From positions 124,001 through 188,000 of the forward strand of contig OY969762.1 of the NCBI GenBank assembly GCA_963702835.1: a stretch of DNA of 64,000 nt, read 5' to 3'. The stretch comes from JAFGAV01 sp041479055. Its GTDB lineage: Bacteria > Acidobacteriota > Aminicenantia > Aminicenantales > JAFGAV01. Position 1 is the stretch's first letter, and each line of letters starts with the position of its first letter. Both the position numbers and the translations under genes were made by a program. Shown piece after piece: positions 16,731 through 26,350 of the stretch. The notes beneath the pieces were generated by a model. The model made no database searches. It was not told where the DNA came from and saw only the letters and a list, made by a program, of their open reading frames with translations.

Positions 16731-18050
16731 TTAGGCTTTTGGGCCGGGCCGGCCCTTGTGGATGTGGCGCTTTTGGAGATCCCGGAGACGTTCCTTGGAG
16801 TAAAAGACGCAGTCCGTCCGGACCGCGTCGCCCATGCTGGCGTCGCGGGCCAGCACCTTGCAGGTAGGCGCGCCGCACAGCCCGCAGTCCAGGCCGGGAA
16901 GTGAATTGAGAATCTCCTCGGCCTTCTGCATAATCCTGACCCGCTCCCTGAGGTCGCCCGGCATGCCTTTGACCGGCCTCGGCCGGACGGGACGGTCCAG
17001 GGAAAAGTTTTCCAGGGGGCAGCGCCTTTCCACCTCGGCCTCGGTCTGGGGGTCGGTTTCCGGAAGCTGGCTGATCAGGGTATGGAATTTGCTCAGGGTG
17101 ACGTAGATATTGGCCACGGTCAGGTTCCCGCCCGTGCAGCCGCTCCAGCAGCAGAAGGCCTCCAGGTATGCCACGTTGCGGAGCTTGCCCTTCTCGATGT
17201 CGTCGAAGACCTGGATAATGTTGGGCAGCCCGGTGACGTGCAGGTACTGGTGGTGGGACAGGATGCGGCCCAGGCCTTCGCTCAGCGACCACTGCAGCAT
17301 GGTGGAATTGCGGATGAGGTTCCGGGGGGAAGGTTTCTTGCCGTCATCCCGGTGGAGGTTGGCGTAGGCCAGGATGCCGTTGTAGACGGCGTTGATGCCC
17401 AGGGCGCCGTCGAGGTAGCTCTCCACTCCTTCGGCCGGCTGGAGGATGGAGATCGTCTTGGCCTGACAGGGCGTGATGTAGATGACGCCGACTTGATCGG
17501 GGGAGAGGCCCAATTCCTCCGAATAGCGGCGCTTGGCCTCCCGGCCGGCTATCTCGCGCGGGATCTGGACCTGGACGAGCTGGTCCACCATGCGGGGGTA
17601 GGACACTTGGACCAGGCGGACGATGACCGGGCAGGAAGTGGAGATGAGTGGGAAGGTCCCCTTCCAGTCGGCCAGGTAGCGGGTGATGGCCCGGCCGACC
17701 AGGATGAGGTCCACGCCGTAATCCCACACCGCGTCGAACCCCAGCCAGTGCAGGCCCTCGTGGATGTGGTCGGGCGTGATCCCGGCCGGAAACTGGCCGA
17801 ACAGGACCGGCGAGGGCACGGCCACTTTGAACTGGAATTTGAAGAGGTCCTCGGAGGATAAGGTGGTGGCGATGATGGCTCCGTAGCGGCAGGCCGTCAA
17901 GCACGACCCGCAGTCGATACACTGGCCGGGCTCATAGCGGGCCTTTCCGTTCTTGACCCGGATGGCATGGGTCGGGCAGATCCGCATACAGGAAAGGCAG
18001 CCTTGACAGCGGTCCGCCTCGATCCTAAACCCGTGTGTCAGGGGAAGCAT
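16731..18050 (-). CDS. Sensory-type [FeFe]-hydrogenase-like protein (group C-like)
   Basis: 439 residues. Order: two [4Fe-4S] ferredoxin motifs (CQGCLSCMRICP, CIDCGSCLTACR, residues 14-57), a [FeFe]-hydrogenase large domain (about 75-350) and a C-terminal four-Cys Fe-S domain (GLDCGLCGAPTC to TDC, about 385-425). H-cluster loops are present in altered form: L1 is STSCP (one Cys, with Ser where catalytic enzymes have the proton-relay Cys), L2 is ITPCQAK and L3 is CCWSGCTGG. This set is typical of sensory group C proteins, which normally continue into a PAS domain; here there is none. The start overlaps the upstream ATPase gene by 26 bases, so translation is probably coupled. Likely role: sensing H2 or redox state for the operon (inference). 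Confidence 0.8.
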   Translation of the reverse strand: MLPLTHGFRIEADRCQGCLSCMRICPTHAIRVKNGKARYEPGQCIDCGSCLTACRYGAIIATTLSSEDLFKFQFKVAVPSPVLFGQFPAGITPDHIHEGLHWLGFDAVWDYGVDLILVGRAITRYLADWKGTFPLISTSCPVIVRLVQVSYPRMVDQLVQVQIPREIAGREAKRRYSEELGLSPDQVGVIYITPCQAKTISILQPAEGVESYLDGALGINAVYNGILAYANLHRDDGKKPSPRNLIRNSTMLQWSLSEGLGRILSHHQYLHVTGLPNIIQVFDDIEKGKLRNVAYLEAFCCWSGCTGGNLTVANIYVTLSKFHTLISQLPETDPQTEAEVERRCPLENFSLDRPVRPRPVKGMPGDLRERVRIMQKAEEILNSLPGLDCGLCGAPTCKVLARDASMGDAVRTDCVFYSKERLRDLQKRHIHKGRPGPKA

Positions 18051-18479
18051 CGGAGTCCAGCCGGATCACGGAGTAAAGGCGCGTCCCTTTGCCCAACTCG
18101 GATTCCAGGGTGAAGTGGTCCGAGTTCTTCTTGATGTTGGGCAGGCCCATGCCGAACCCAAAACCCATCTCCCGCATCTCATCGGTGGCCGTGGAGTAGC
18201 CCTCCTGCATGGCCAGCTCGATGTCGGGGATGCCGGGCCCCTGGTCCTTGACCTCGACGGCGATGTCCTCGTCGGTCAGGATGAGGGTCACCTGGGCTTT
18301 CTCCGCGTACATGACCACGTTCATCTCGGCCTCGAAGGTCACCACCCCCGCTCGCCGGACGATGCCCGGGTCGATGCCCAGGTCCTTGAGCAGGGTTTTG
18401 ATCTCGGTCGAGGTTTCGCCGGCCTTGTCAAAGTCCCCCCCCGCACCTCGAACATCCTCTTCATCAGGACCTCGGCCAT
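18025..18479 (-). pseudogene. Anti-sigma-type (HATPase_c) ATPase with a frameshift
   Basis: From ATG 18479 the frame reads MAEVLMKRMFEVRGG and then breaks in a run of eight G (18435-18442 on the plus strand as C8). Removing one base continues to DFDKAGETSTEIKTLLKDLGIDPG and the rest of the domain. The ATP-binding N box, G1 (DQGPGIPD) and G2 (GFGFGMGLPNIKK) are all present, as in SpoIIAB/RsbW-type ATPases. With the fix the protein is about 150 residues. Conservation after the break suggests a sequencing error or a very recent mutation. It lies between a DRTGG protein and the sensory hydrogenase, a set seen in hydrogenase regulatory clusters. Confidence 0.75.
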
Positions 18480-18480
18480 G

Positions 18481-18825
18481 CTACATCCCGCCCTTGAGCC
18501 CCCGCTCCCGCAGGAGGGCGCAGGAGTCGAACATGCCTTCGGTAGTGGCCAGCAGGACGATCTTCTTGTCGCGGGCCACCTCGACAGTCTTCTCGTTGGG
18601 ACGCTTGCCCCGCACGTAGAGAATGGCCGGTATGTCGGCCACCAGCGCCGTCCGCACCGATTGAATGTTGGTCAGGCCGGTGATCAATATGGCCCCCGGA
18701 TGGGGACGGGCCAGGACCTCGCTCATCCCGTCGGAGGCCACGGCGGTCTCCACCTCTAAGTTCAGCAATTCCTCGCCGCTGAGCGTCGCGCAGTGGAGAA
18801 GGTCCCGGATATCGGAGAGTTTCAT
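18481..18825 (-). CDS. DRTGG-domain protein (2)
   Basis: 114 residues forming a single DRTGG-type regulatory domain, the fold that accompanies some phosphotransacetylases and HPr kinases. Visible features: MKLSDIRDLLHCATLSG, GAILITGLTNIQSVRTALV and ILYVRGKRPNEKTVEVA. It probably binds a small ligand or partner. It starts three bases after the NfnB stop and ends one base before the ATPase start, so it is firmly in the operon. A second DRTGG protein opens the operon (26008). Confidence 0.8.
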   Translation of the reverse strand: MKLSDIRDLLHCATLSGEELLNLEVETAVASDGMSEVLARPHPGAILITGLTNIQSVRTALVADIPAILYVRGKRPNEKTVEVARDKKIVLLATTEGMFDSCALLRERGLKGGM

Positions 18826-18828
18826 GGG

Positions 18829-20223
18829 CTACTTGGACAGGGCCTCATGGATGGACTTGGCCGCCTTGCGGCCGGCGCCCATGGCGCTGATGACGGTGGC
18901 CGCGCCCGTCACCACGTCGCCGCCGGCCCACACCCGTTCGCGCGAGGTCCGGCCGTCTTCCTCGCTGGCCACGATGTTGCCCTTTTTGCCGATGGTCAGG
19001 CCCGGAGTGGTCATGGGAATGAGGGGGTTGGGGCTGTTGCCGATGGCGCATACCACGGCATCGGCCTTCATCCGGAACTCCGAGCCCTTGACCGGCACCG
19101 GCCTGCGCCGGCCGGACTCGTCGGGCTCGCCCAGCTCCATCCTCAGGCACTCGATCTCGGTCAGCCAGCCCGCCTCATCGCCGATGAGCCGGACGGGCAG
19201 GGTCAGGAAATCGAAGATCACCCCTTCTTCCTCGGCATTCTCCACCTCCTCGATCCGGGCCGGAAGCTCGGCGCGGCTGCGGCGATAGACGATGTGGACC
19301 TCGTCGGCGCCCAGGCGCAGAGCCGTGCGGGCCGAATCCATGGCCACGTTCCCGCCGCCGAAGACCGCCACCCGGGAAGCGCACTTGAGGGGCGTGTCGT
19401 AGGCGGGGAAGCGGAACCCCTTCATCAGGTTGCAGCGGGTCAGGTATTCATTGGCCGAATAGACGCCGTTCAGGTTCTCCCCGGGGATCTCCATGAACCA
19501 GGGCAGCCCCGCTCCGGCGCCGATGAAGATGCCGTCGAATTCCTGGAGCAGGCTGTCCACCGTCCGGGTCTTGCCCACGATGTAGTCGAGATGGAGCTTC
19601 ACCCCCAGGCTGCGGACATACTCCACTTCGCGGTGGACGATGGCCTTGGGCAGGCGGAACTCGGGGATGCCGTAGGTCAGGACGCCGCCCGCGTCGTGCA
19701 GGGCCTCGAATATGGTGACCCCGTAGCCCAGCAGGGCCAGGTCGTTGGCCACGGTGATCCCGGCCGGGCCCGAGCCGACGATGGCCACTTTTTTCCCGTT
19801 AGGGGGCGCCATTTCCGGCTTCTCGATGTTGCCCGAGGCCGCTTCCCAGTCGGCCAGGAAGCGCTCCAGCCGGCCGATGGCCACCGGCTCATTCTTCTTG
19901 CCCAGGACGCAGACTTTCTCGCACTGGTCCTCCTGGGGGCAGACCCGGCCGCAGACCGCGGGCAGGGCATTGGTTTCCTTGATCTGGCGGACCCCGCGGC
20001 CGAAGTCGTCGGCCATGATGTCATTTGATGAAGCCGGGGATGTCGATGGCCACCGGGCAGCCGGCCACACAGAAGGGGGTTCTTGCAGGACAGGCAGCGG
20101 GAGGCCTCCTCGGCGGGCCAGCTCCGGGGTGAAGCCCAGGGCCACCTCCTCGAAGTTCTTGATCCGCTCGAAAGGCTCCTGCTTGGGCATGGGGAACTTT
20201 TTAGGAATGATCTTCTTGGACAC
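18829..20223 (-). pseudogene. nfnB: NfnB/GltD-like FAD- and NADPH-binding subunit, frameshifted near the N-terminus
   Basis: About 465 residues from GTG 20223. The core is intact: first dinucleotide site VAIVGSGPAGITVANDLALL, second site VAVFGGGNVAMDSARTALRL and the closing VWAGGDVVTGAATVISAMGAG. The N-terminal Fe-S region is broken. EEASRCLSCKNP lies in one frame, FCVAGCPVAIDIPGFIK in another, and ADDFGRGVRQIKETNA in a third, so at least three single-base shifts occur between about 20020 and 20125. All expected Cys residues exist across the frames. It pairs with the NfnA gene just upstream; NfnAB bifurcates electrons between NADPH, NAD and ferredoxin. SudA of sulfide dehydrogenase is an alternative name. 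Confidence 0.75.
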
Positions 20224-20242
20224 CGCGCCGCACTCCTCAGCT

Positions 20243-21076
20243 TCAGAAATGGGAGGCGCACCCGCTTTTGCGCAGGGGTTGCACCTCTTCGGGGTTGTAA
20301 GTCTTCCGCCGCTTGAGGAACTCCTCCCAGTCCACTTCGTGGCCGTCGAAATCCGGCCCGTCCACGCAGGCGAACTTGGTCTTGCCCGCCACGGTCAGGC
20401 GGCAGACCCCGCACATGCCCGTGCCGTCGATCATGATGGGGTTCATGTTGACGATGGTCTTAATCCCCAGCTCCCGGGTCACCTGGGAGGCCCGCATCAT
20501 CTGGAAGGTGCAGCCGTTGACGATGATGCGGTCGGGCTTGATCTTCTCCAGAGTCAGGATCTCGGGCAGGCGCGAGACGTGGCCCTTGTAGCCCGCCGAC
20601 CCGTCCCGGGTGACCTCGATGACCCGCTCGGAGACAGCCTTGAACTTGTCCTGCCAGTAGAGAAGGTAGCGGCTTCGGGCTTCGAGCAGGGTGAAGACCG
20701 TGTTGCCGGCTTCGTGGAGCGAGCGGGCCACCGGGTAGATGCTGCCGATGCCGTAGCACCCCCCGACGCAGAGGACCGTGCCGAACTTCCCGATTTCGGT
20801 GCTCTTGCCCAGAGGGCCGGCGTAGGTGGGGATGGAGTCCCCCGGCCTCAAGCGGGCCAGCTTGGCCGTCGTGGCGCCCACCTGCATAAAGATGGAGGTC
20901 ACCGTGCCCGCCCCGGGGTCCCAATCGGCCACCGACAGGGGCACCCGTTCGCCCGTCTCGTCCGGACGCAGGATGACGAAATTCCCGGGACGGATCGAGG
21001 GGGTGACCAGGGGCGCTTCGACCGTGAACTCATGCAGGTTGGGCACGATCATCCGGCGTTCCACGACTCGATACAT
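20243..21076 (-). CDS. nfnA: NfnA/SudB-like ferredoxin-NAD(P) reductase subunit
   Basis: About 277 residues from ATG 21076, six bases after GGGAG. N-terminal FAD domain (about 1-95, RPGNFVILRPDETGERVPLS), NAD-binding domain (GTVLCVGGCYGIGSIYPVA, about 105-220) and a C-terminal [2Fe-2S] site (DGTGMCGVCRLTV with FACVDGPDFDGHEVDW). This layout is that of NfnA/SudB and of the PyrK family. With the adjacent NfnB-like subunit it would form the NADH-dependent reduced ferredoxin:NADP oxidoreductase. It is part of the Nuo-like operon. Confidence 0.85.
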   Translation of the reverse strand: MYRVVERRMIVPNLHEFTVEAPLVTPSIRPGNFVILRPDETGERVPLSVADWDPGAGTVTSIFMQVGATTAKLARLRPGDSIPTYAGPLGKSTEIGKFGTVLCVGGCYGIGSIYPVARSLHEAGNTVFTLLEARSRYLLYWQDKFKAVSERVIEVTRDGSAGYKGHVSRLPEILTLEKIKPDRIIVNGCTFQMMRASQVTRELGIKTIVNMNPIMIDGTGMCGVCRLTVAGKTKFACVDGPDFDGHEVDWEEFLKRRKTYNPEEVQPLRKSGCASHF

Positions 21077-21078
21077 GC

Positions 21079-23658
21079 TCAACTCCCTGTTTTTCCCGGC
21101 CCGGGCAGAACGCAGCTTTGTCCGGCCGGCTGTTCGCCCCGCGCGATCTTTACCCGCAGGGAGTCGCCGGACAGCCGGTAGAGCGGCTCGAGGCCGCGGC
21201 GGTGGCCGATCCCGCCGTAGGCCAGCGGCCGGTGGATATAGACCGCGCCGGCAAAGCAGTCGGCGTCGGCCCGCACCGGGGCGGTAACCGCCCAGCCGTC
21301 CAGCCCCACTTTGATGATGTCCCCGTTCTGCAGCCCGAGCCTCTGCATGTCCTCGGGATGAAGGCGGAAGGCTTCTTCCAGCCGGAGCTCGGACAGCCCT
21401 TCCACAACGGAGCTGAGGTCAATCCCCCGGTGGCGGAACCCGCCGGGCTCGACCACCAGCCGGAAGCCGTCTTCGGCCGCCGGGGAAGGGGAGGCCGGGG
21501 GCTTGTCCCAGGGGATGTTCTCGGCCGGCTTGAAACGGCGGGGCCGGCGGTCGGGTGCAGCCGGGTATCCCGCTACGGTCCGGCTGATCTCCTGGAGGAC
21601 TTGCTTCGAGTCGGCGTATTCCAGACCCGGGCAGGAGAGTTTTTTGGAGATCTCGCCGAAGATGAACCAGTCCGGCCGGCTGAACCCGTTCGAGGCGCTG
21701 TCCGGAAGGTCCTCGACCCTGACCAGTTCCTGGACCCGTCCCTCGACGTTGGTCAGCGTCCCCTCAGCCTCGGCGAAGCTGGAGGCGGGCAGGAAGGCGT
21801 CCACCTCGAAGGGCGGGTGATAGATGTCCTGGCTGATGACGAACTCACAGTCCGGACGTTTGAAGAAGGGAACCTCGCCGACAAGATAGATAACTTTCGG
21901 CTTGGCCTTTCCTTCCAGGACGTCGGCCAGCCTGAGCCCGGGTTCCTTGGCCCGGGCTAGGCCGGGCAGGAACTCGCCGAACACGCCCAGCTCGAGCGCG
22001 CCGCGCGTGTTGGCGCCTTGATAGAGAGGAAGGATGGTGGTGTTCGGCCTTTCGGACAGCTTCACCAGGGCCCGGGCGATGTCCTGCCCGCCGTCCTGGG
22101 CGAAGGCCGCCGGGCCGACCACGACGGCCAAGTCGCGGGCCGGCCATAGAGCGTCAACGGCTTTCTCCAAGCCCTCCTCGTCCAGGCCCGTTTTTCTTAG
22201 ATCGGCGGACGATCCTTTTTCTGGCCCGAGGCCAGGAGCCTTTCCGTCAGCAATTTGAACGCCGCTCCTTGCTTTTCCGGGGCGGGCCGCAGCCAGTGTC
22301 CGGTGTAGCGGGCCAGGTTCGACTCGTTGGAATCGATGGTGACGAGGGTCGAGCCTTCCTTCAAGGCCCGGCGCACCTCGACCCCGGCCACCGAGAAGGA
22401 GAACCTTGAATCCAGCCCGACGGCTATGATGGCCTCGGCCGAGGAGATGGCTTTGATCGAAATGGGCAGGCTGAACAGAGAGGCCCACAGTCCCACCCCG
22501 CCGGGCAGAGTCCAACGGGCGGTGGAGTCGATGCTGTTCGATTTCAGGCAGGTCCGCATAAACTTCTGGGCGGCAAAGAGGCTCTCGTTGGTCAGGTCGG
22601 AGGAGACGGCCATCAGGATGTCTTCGGGTCCCAGCCCCTTGAGCCTGGAGGCCACCTCATCCAGGGCCTCGGCCCAGGTCACTTCCCGGAAGTAGCGGCC
22701 GCGCCGGAGCACGGGTTTCTTGGCCCGCTGGTGATGGTGGGTCGTCTCGGGCAGGCAGAACCGGCCGCGCACGCAGAGCTGTCCGTCGTTGATCTCGGGG
22801 TCAAGGCCGGGATTGACCCTGGACAGCCGGCCGTTCTTGTGATGGAGTTCGACCTGGCAGCCCAGGCCGCAGAAGGGACAGGTCGATATCTTGAACCCGT
22901 CGGGCCGGCCGTCCCATTTGGAGACCTTGTCGGCAAGGGTGCCGGTGGGGCAGACCGAGACGCAGGCGCCGCAGAACTCGCAGCCGGCCTCGAGGTGGGT
23001 CCGGCCGAAGGCCGGCCCGACCTGGGTCTTCGGCCCCCGGAACTTAAAGGCCAGGACCGAGGCGCCCCTCACCTCCTGGCACATCCGCACACAGCGGCCG
23101 CACAGGATGCAGATGTTGTAGTCGCGGTCGAAGAACGGGTCGTCGTGCTCGGCTTCATAGCCGCGGTAATAGACCGGGTAGTGGATGTCGCGTGACGCCC
23201 AGCCGCTCCACCACGGCCTGGAGCTCGCACTGGCCGTCGTTGGGGCAGTAGCGGCAGCCGGTGGTCACCCCGGCCTTGCGGATGGTGACCATGCTCTGGC
23301 GGCACTCCTCCTGCTCGTCGCAGATCAGGCAGCTCGAAGGATGCTCGCTCAGGATGAGCTGCAGGATCTCCCGGCGCATCTCGCGCAGGGCCGCGGTCTC
23401 GGTCAGGACTTTCATCCCCTCGGCCACGATGGTGCTGCAGGCCAGGGGATAGCCGCGCATCCCCTCGATCTCGACCATGCACAGCCGGCAGCCGCCGAAG
23501 GCGGAGAGGTCCTTGTGGGAGCACAGCGAGGGAATGTAGATGCCGCTCAGCTCGGCGGCCCGCAGGACGGATACCCCTTCCGGACAGGATACCGGGCGGT
23601 GGTCGATCTCGATGATGATGGTTTTGGCTTCCTTGGCGCGGACGGGTTTGGGGCTCAA
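21079..23658 (-). pseudogene. NuoG-like Fe-S/molybdopterin-fold subunit with two frameshifts
   Basis: From TTG 23658 (GAGGATAAG upstream) the order is: [2Fe-2S] domain (SLCSHKDLSAFGGCRLCMVEIEG), His-Cys cluster region (HPSSCLICDEQEEC), a two-cluster ferredoxin part (CILCGRCVRMC across a shift; CEFCGACVSVCPTG), the 4Fe-4S Mo-enzyme start (CPFCGLGCQVELH), the molybdopterin fold and its C-terminal dinucleotide domain (LRLEEAFRLHPEDMQRLGL). About 860 residues when joined. Shifts lie near 23190 and near 22200 (a run of A). The position of the Mo-binding Cys/Sec reads ARW-T rather than ARLC/U, so it looks like a NuoG-type wire rather than a formate dehydrogenase. It partners the NuoE and NuoF genes upstream. 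Confidence 0.75.
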
Positions 23659-23672
23659 CTTATCCTCTATAG

Positions 23673-25563
23673 CTAAGCTCTCGATTCGATGACGATGGCG
23701 TCGCCGGCGATGGCGTCGAAGCGGCAGATCTCGTAGCAGGAGCGGCACTTGATGCACTTGGATTCGTCCAGGTTGTGCGGCTCGGAACGGGGCCCGCTGA
23801 TGGCCCCCGTGGGGCAGACCTGCACGCAGCGCTGGCAGCCGGTGCACTTGTTCTTGATGATCCGGTAGACGACCAGGTCGCGGCAGACCGCGGCCGGGCA
23901 GCGCTTGTCCTTGATGTGGGCCAGGAACTCGTCGCGGAAATACTTGAGCGCGGTGAGCACCGGGTTGGGCGCGGTCTGGCCCAGCCCGCACAGCGAACCG
24001 CCCTTGATGGAGCGGGCCAGGTGCTCCAGCTTGGCCAGGTCGTCGAGCTCTCCCTGTCCCTTGGGAGATCCGCTCCAGGATGTGCACCAGGTGGCGGGTC
24101 CCCACCCGGCAGGGCACGCACTTGCCGCACGACTCGGCCTGGGTGAAGTTCAGGAAATACTTGGCCGTGTCCACGATGCAGGTGTTGCGGTCGATGACGA
24201 TCAGGCCGCCGGAGCCCATGATCGAGCCGGCCGCGGCCAGGGACTCATAGTCGATGGGTAAGTCGAGGAACTCCTCGCCCAGACAGCCGCCCGAGGGGCC
24301 GCCGGTCTGAACCGCCTTGAACTCCTTGACCAGCCCGCCGCCCATATCGTAGATGACGCTGCGCAGGGTCATGCCCAGCGGGACCTCGATGAGCCCGGTG
24401 CGGCGGACCTTGCCCACCAGGCTGAAGGTCTTGGTCCCCTTGGAGGTCTCGGTGCCGAACTGGGAGTACCATTCGGCGCCGTTGCGGATGATGTGGGGGA
24501 GAGTGGCCAGCGTCTCCACGTTGTTGATGATGGTCGGCTTGCCCCACAGCCCCTCCTCGGCGGGGAATGGCGGCCGCGTGCGGGGCATGCCCCGCCGGCC
24601 CTCGATGCCGGCGATGAGGGCGGTCTCCTCGCCGCAGACGAAGGCGCCCGCGCCCTCCTTGATCTTGATGTCGAAGCTGAAATCGCTGCCCAGGATCCGC
24701 TCGCCCAGGAGCCCCAGCTCCCTCATGTCGGCCAGGGCCCGCCGGAGCCGCTCGATGGCCAGGGGGTATTCGGCCCGGATGTAGATGGAGCCCTGGCTGG
24801 CGCCGATGGTGTAGCCGGCGATGAGCATGCCCTTCCAGCACGGCGTGCGGGTCGCCCTCGATGAGGGAGCGGTTCATGAACGCGCCCGGGTCGCCCTCGT
24901 CGGCGTTGCAGATCAGGTAGCGCGTGTCGCTCTCGTTCTCGCGGCAGAGCGGCCACTTGCGCCAGGTGGGGAAGCCCGCGCCGCCCCGGCCGCGCAGCCC
25001 GGATTTCTTGACGATGTCCAGGACTTCCTTCCAGGGCAGGGACAGGCATTTCTCAAAGGCCCGGTAGCCGTCCCGGGCCAGGTAATGGTCGATGTTCTCG
25101 GGGTCGATGATCCCGCAGTTGCGCAGGACGACCCGCACCTGGCGGGCGAGCATGGGATGGTCGAAGAACCGGGGCAGGCCGTCGCCGCCGTCCGCTCCGA
25201 GGTGGCCCACCAGGCGGCGCTGGTACACCTCGCCTTTTTCAAAGAAGGACTCGAGGACGTCCTGGATCAGGGCCGGGGTGTACATTGGAATAACTGATAC
25301 GGGGACTGGCCGGGCATCTGGATGTCCACCAGCGGCTCGAGGTAGCACGGCCCGATGCAGCCCACCCGCAGGAGGTCGGCCTCGATTTTATTCTTGGCCA
25401 GATAGCTCTCCATGGCCTCGATGACTTCCTCTGCTCCGGCGGCCAGGCCGCAGGAGCCGGCGCCGACGTAGATCACGGGGCGGGAGTTATTCTGGAGGGC
25501 GGCCCACTCTTCGGCCGCCCGGCTCCGCTGGGCCTCAAGGCTTTTCGCGTTTCTGGCGGGCAT
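23673..25563 (-). pseudogene. nuoF: NuoF/HndC-like NADH- and FMN-binding subunit with three frameshifts
   Basis: The N-terminal thioredoxin-like [2Fe-2S] segment (VIYVGAGSCGLAAG to VGCIGPCYLEP) lies at 25270-25563. The FMN/NADH core (RGRGGAGFPTWRKW, NADEGDPGAFMNRSL, GAGAFVCGEETALIAGIEG) follows, then the 4Fe-4S motif (ESCGKCVPCRVGT) and a C-terminal two-cluster ferredoxin (CTGCQRCVQVCP, CIKCRSCYEICR) ending at 23673. Three shifts break it: near 25300 (CC for CCC), near 24830 (GGG for GG) and near 24065 (CCC for CC). Each is a one-base change that restores family sequence. About 625 residues when joined. It is the NADH-oxidising subunit, as in HndC or HydB of bifurcating hydrogenases. Confidence 0.8.
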
Positions 25564-26002
25564 CCAATAGCTCCTGTACTTTCAGGACCGAAGTCTGGCC
25601 GTAGATCTTGTTGTCCAGGCTGACCACCGGGGCCAGGGCGCAGCAGCCCAGGCAGGCCACCCGCTCGAGCTGGTACTGGCCGTCGGCCGTGCTTTCTCCC
25701 GGCTCGACGTCCAAGCGGCGGCGGAGCACCTCCAGCATCTGCTCGCCGCCCTTGACGTGGCAGGCCGTGCCCAGGCAGACCTTGAGCAGATGCCGGCCCG
25801 GCGGGCTGAAGCGGAACTGGGCGAAAAAGGTGGCGACGCCGTAGATCTCGTTCTCCGAGATCTTGAGCCAGCGGGCGACGCGGCGGATGGAATCGGGGGG
25901 GAGATAGCCTTCGGCGGCCTGCACCCTCTGCAGCACGGGAATGAGGTCGGCCGGCTCCCCGGCGAAATCCTGACTGAGCGCGGCCCAGGGATCGCCCGAC
26001 AC
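25535..26002 (-). CDS. nuoE: NuoE/HndA-like [2Fe-2S] subunit
   Basis: 155 residues from GTG 26002, a normal length. An N-terminal helical part (IPVLQRVQAAEGYLP) is followed by the thioredoxin-like [2Fe-2S] domain with four Cys: CLGTACHVKG and ACLGCCALAP. It passes electrons from the FMN subunit in NADH dehydrogenase or bifurcating hydrogenase complexes. It overlaps the following NuoF gene by about 29 bases, showing coupling. Unlike its neighbours it has no frameshift. Confidence 0.9.
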   Translation of the reverse strand: MSGDPWAALSQDFAGEPADLIPVLQRVQAAEGYLPPDSIRRVARWLKISENEIYGVATFFAQFRFSPPGRHLLKVCLGTACHVKGGEQMLEVLRRRLDVEPGESTADGQYQLERVACLGCCALAPVVSLDNKIYGQTSVLKVQELLDARQKREKP

Positions 26003-26007
26003 GGCCG

Positions 26008-26337
26008 TTACTTAAGCCCTATCTCGGCCAGCTTCCGGGCGAAGGTCCAGGTGTCGGCCTCCGAAACGAACAGCCCGATTCCGGCCTTGGTGGCCAGCTC
26101 CACGACGTCACTGGCCGGGGTCTTGCCTTTGACGAAAACAATCATGGCCACGTCCACCAGGTTGGCCGCGGCAATGAGGCTCTTGTGCGTCTGCAGGGTG
26201 ATGAGGAGGCTGTTGGCCTTGGCCGCGGTGATGATGTCCGAGACCATGTCGGAGATATAAACGCTCTCCACGTCCTTGTCCTTGTAAGCGTTGACGGCCT
26301 TAAGCCCCAGCTTGTCCGCCAGTTCTTTGACTTTCAT
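26008..26337 (-). CDS. DRTGG-domain protein (1)
   Basis: 109 residues, one DRTGG-type domain: MKVKELADKLGLKAVNAY, VYISDMVSDIITAAKANSLLITLQ and MIVFVKGKTPASDVVELA. It lies five bases before NuoE and after the Cys-rich first gene. Proteins of this type recur in hydrogenase/NuoEFG clusters of anaerobes and are thought to be regulatory (family knowledge). Distinct in sequence from the one at 18481. Confidence 0.8.
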   Translation of the reverse strand: MKVKELADKLGLKAVNAYKDKDVESVYISDMVSDIITAAKANSLLITLQTHKSLIAAANLVDVAMIVFVKGKTPASDVVELATKAGIGLFVSEADTWTFARKLAEIGLK

Positions 26338-26350
26338 ATATTCCTCCCGC

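Noticed and set aside
17082..17861. Long plus-strand open frame (259 codons) opposite the sensory hydrogenase
   Set aside because: It mirrors the codon pattern of the real minus-strand gene, has no family likeness and no ribosome site.
18793..21181. Two long plus-strand open frames (411 and 478 codons) opposite nfnB and nfnA
   Set aside because: GC-rich antisense shadows; the opposite strand encodes clear Rossmann and Fe-S motifs.
21079..23658. Selenocysteine formate dehydrogenase
   Set aside because: No in-frame UGA at the ligand place; the region reads through as ARW-T. The breaks seen are frameshifts in other places.
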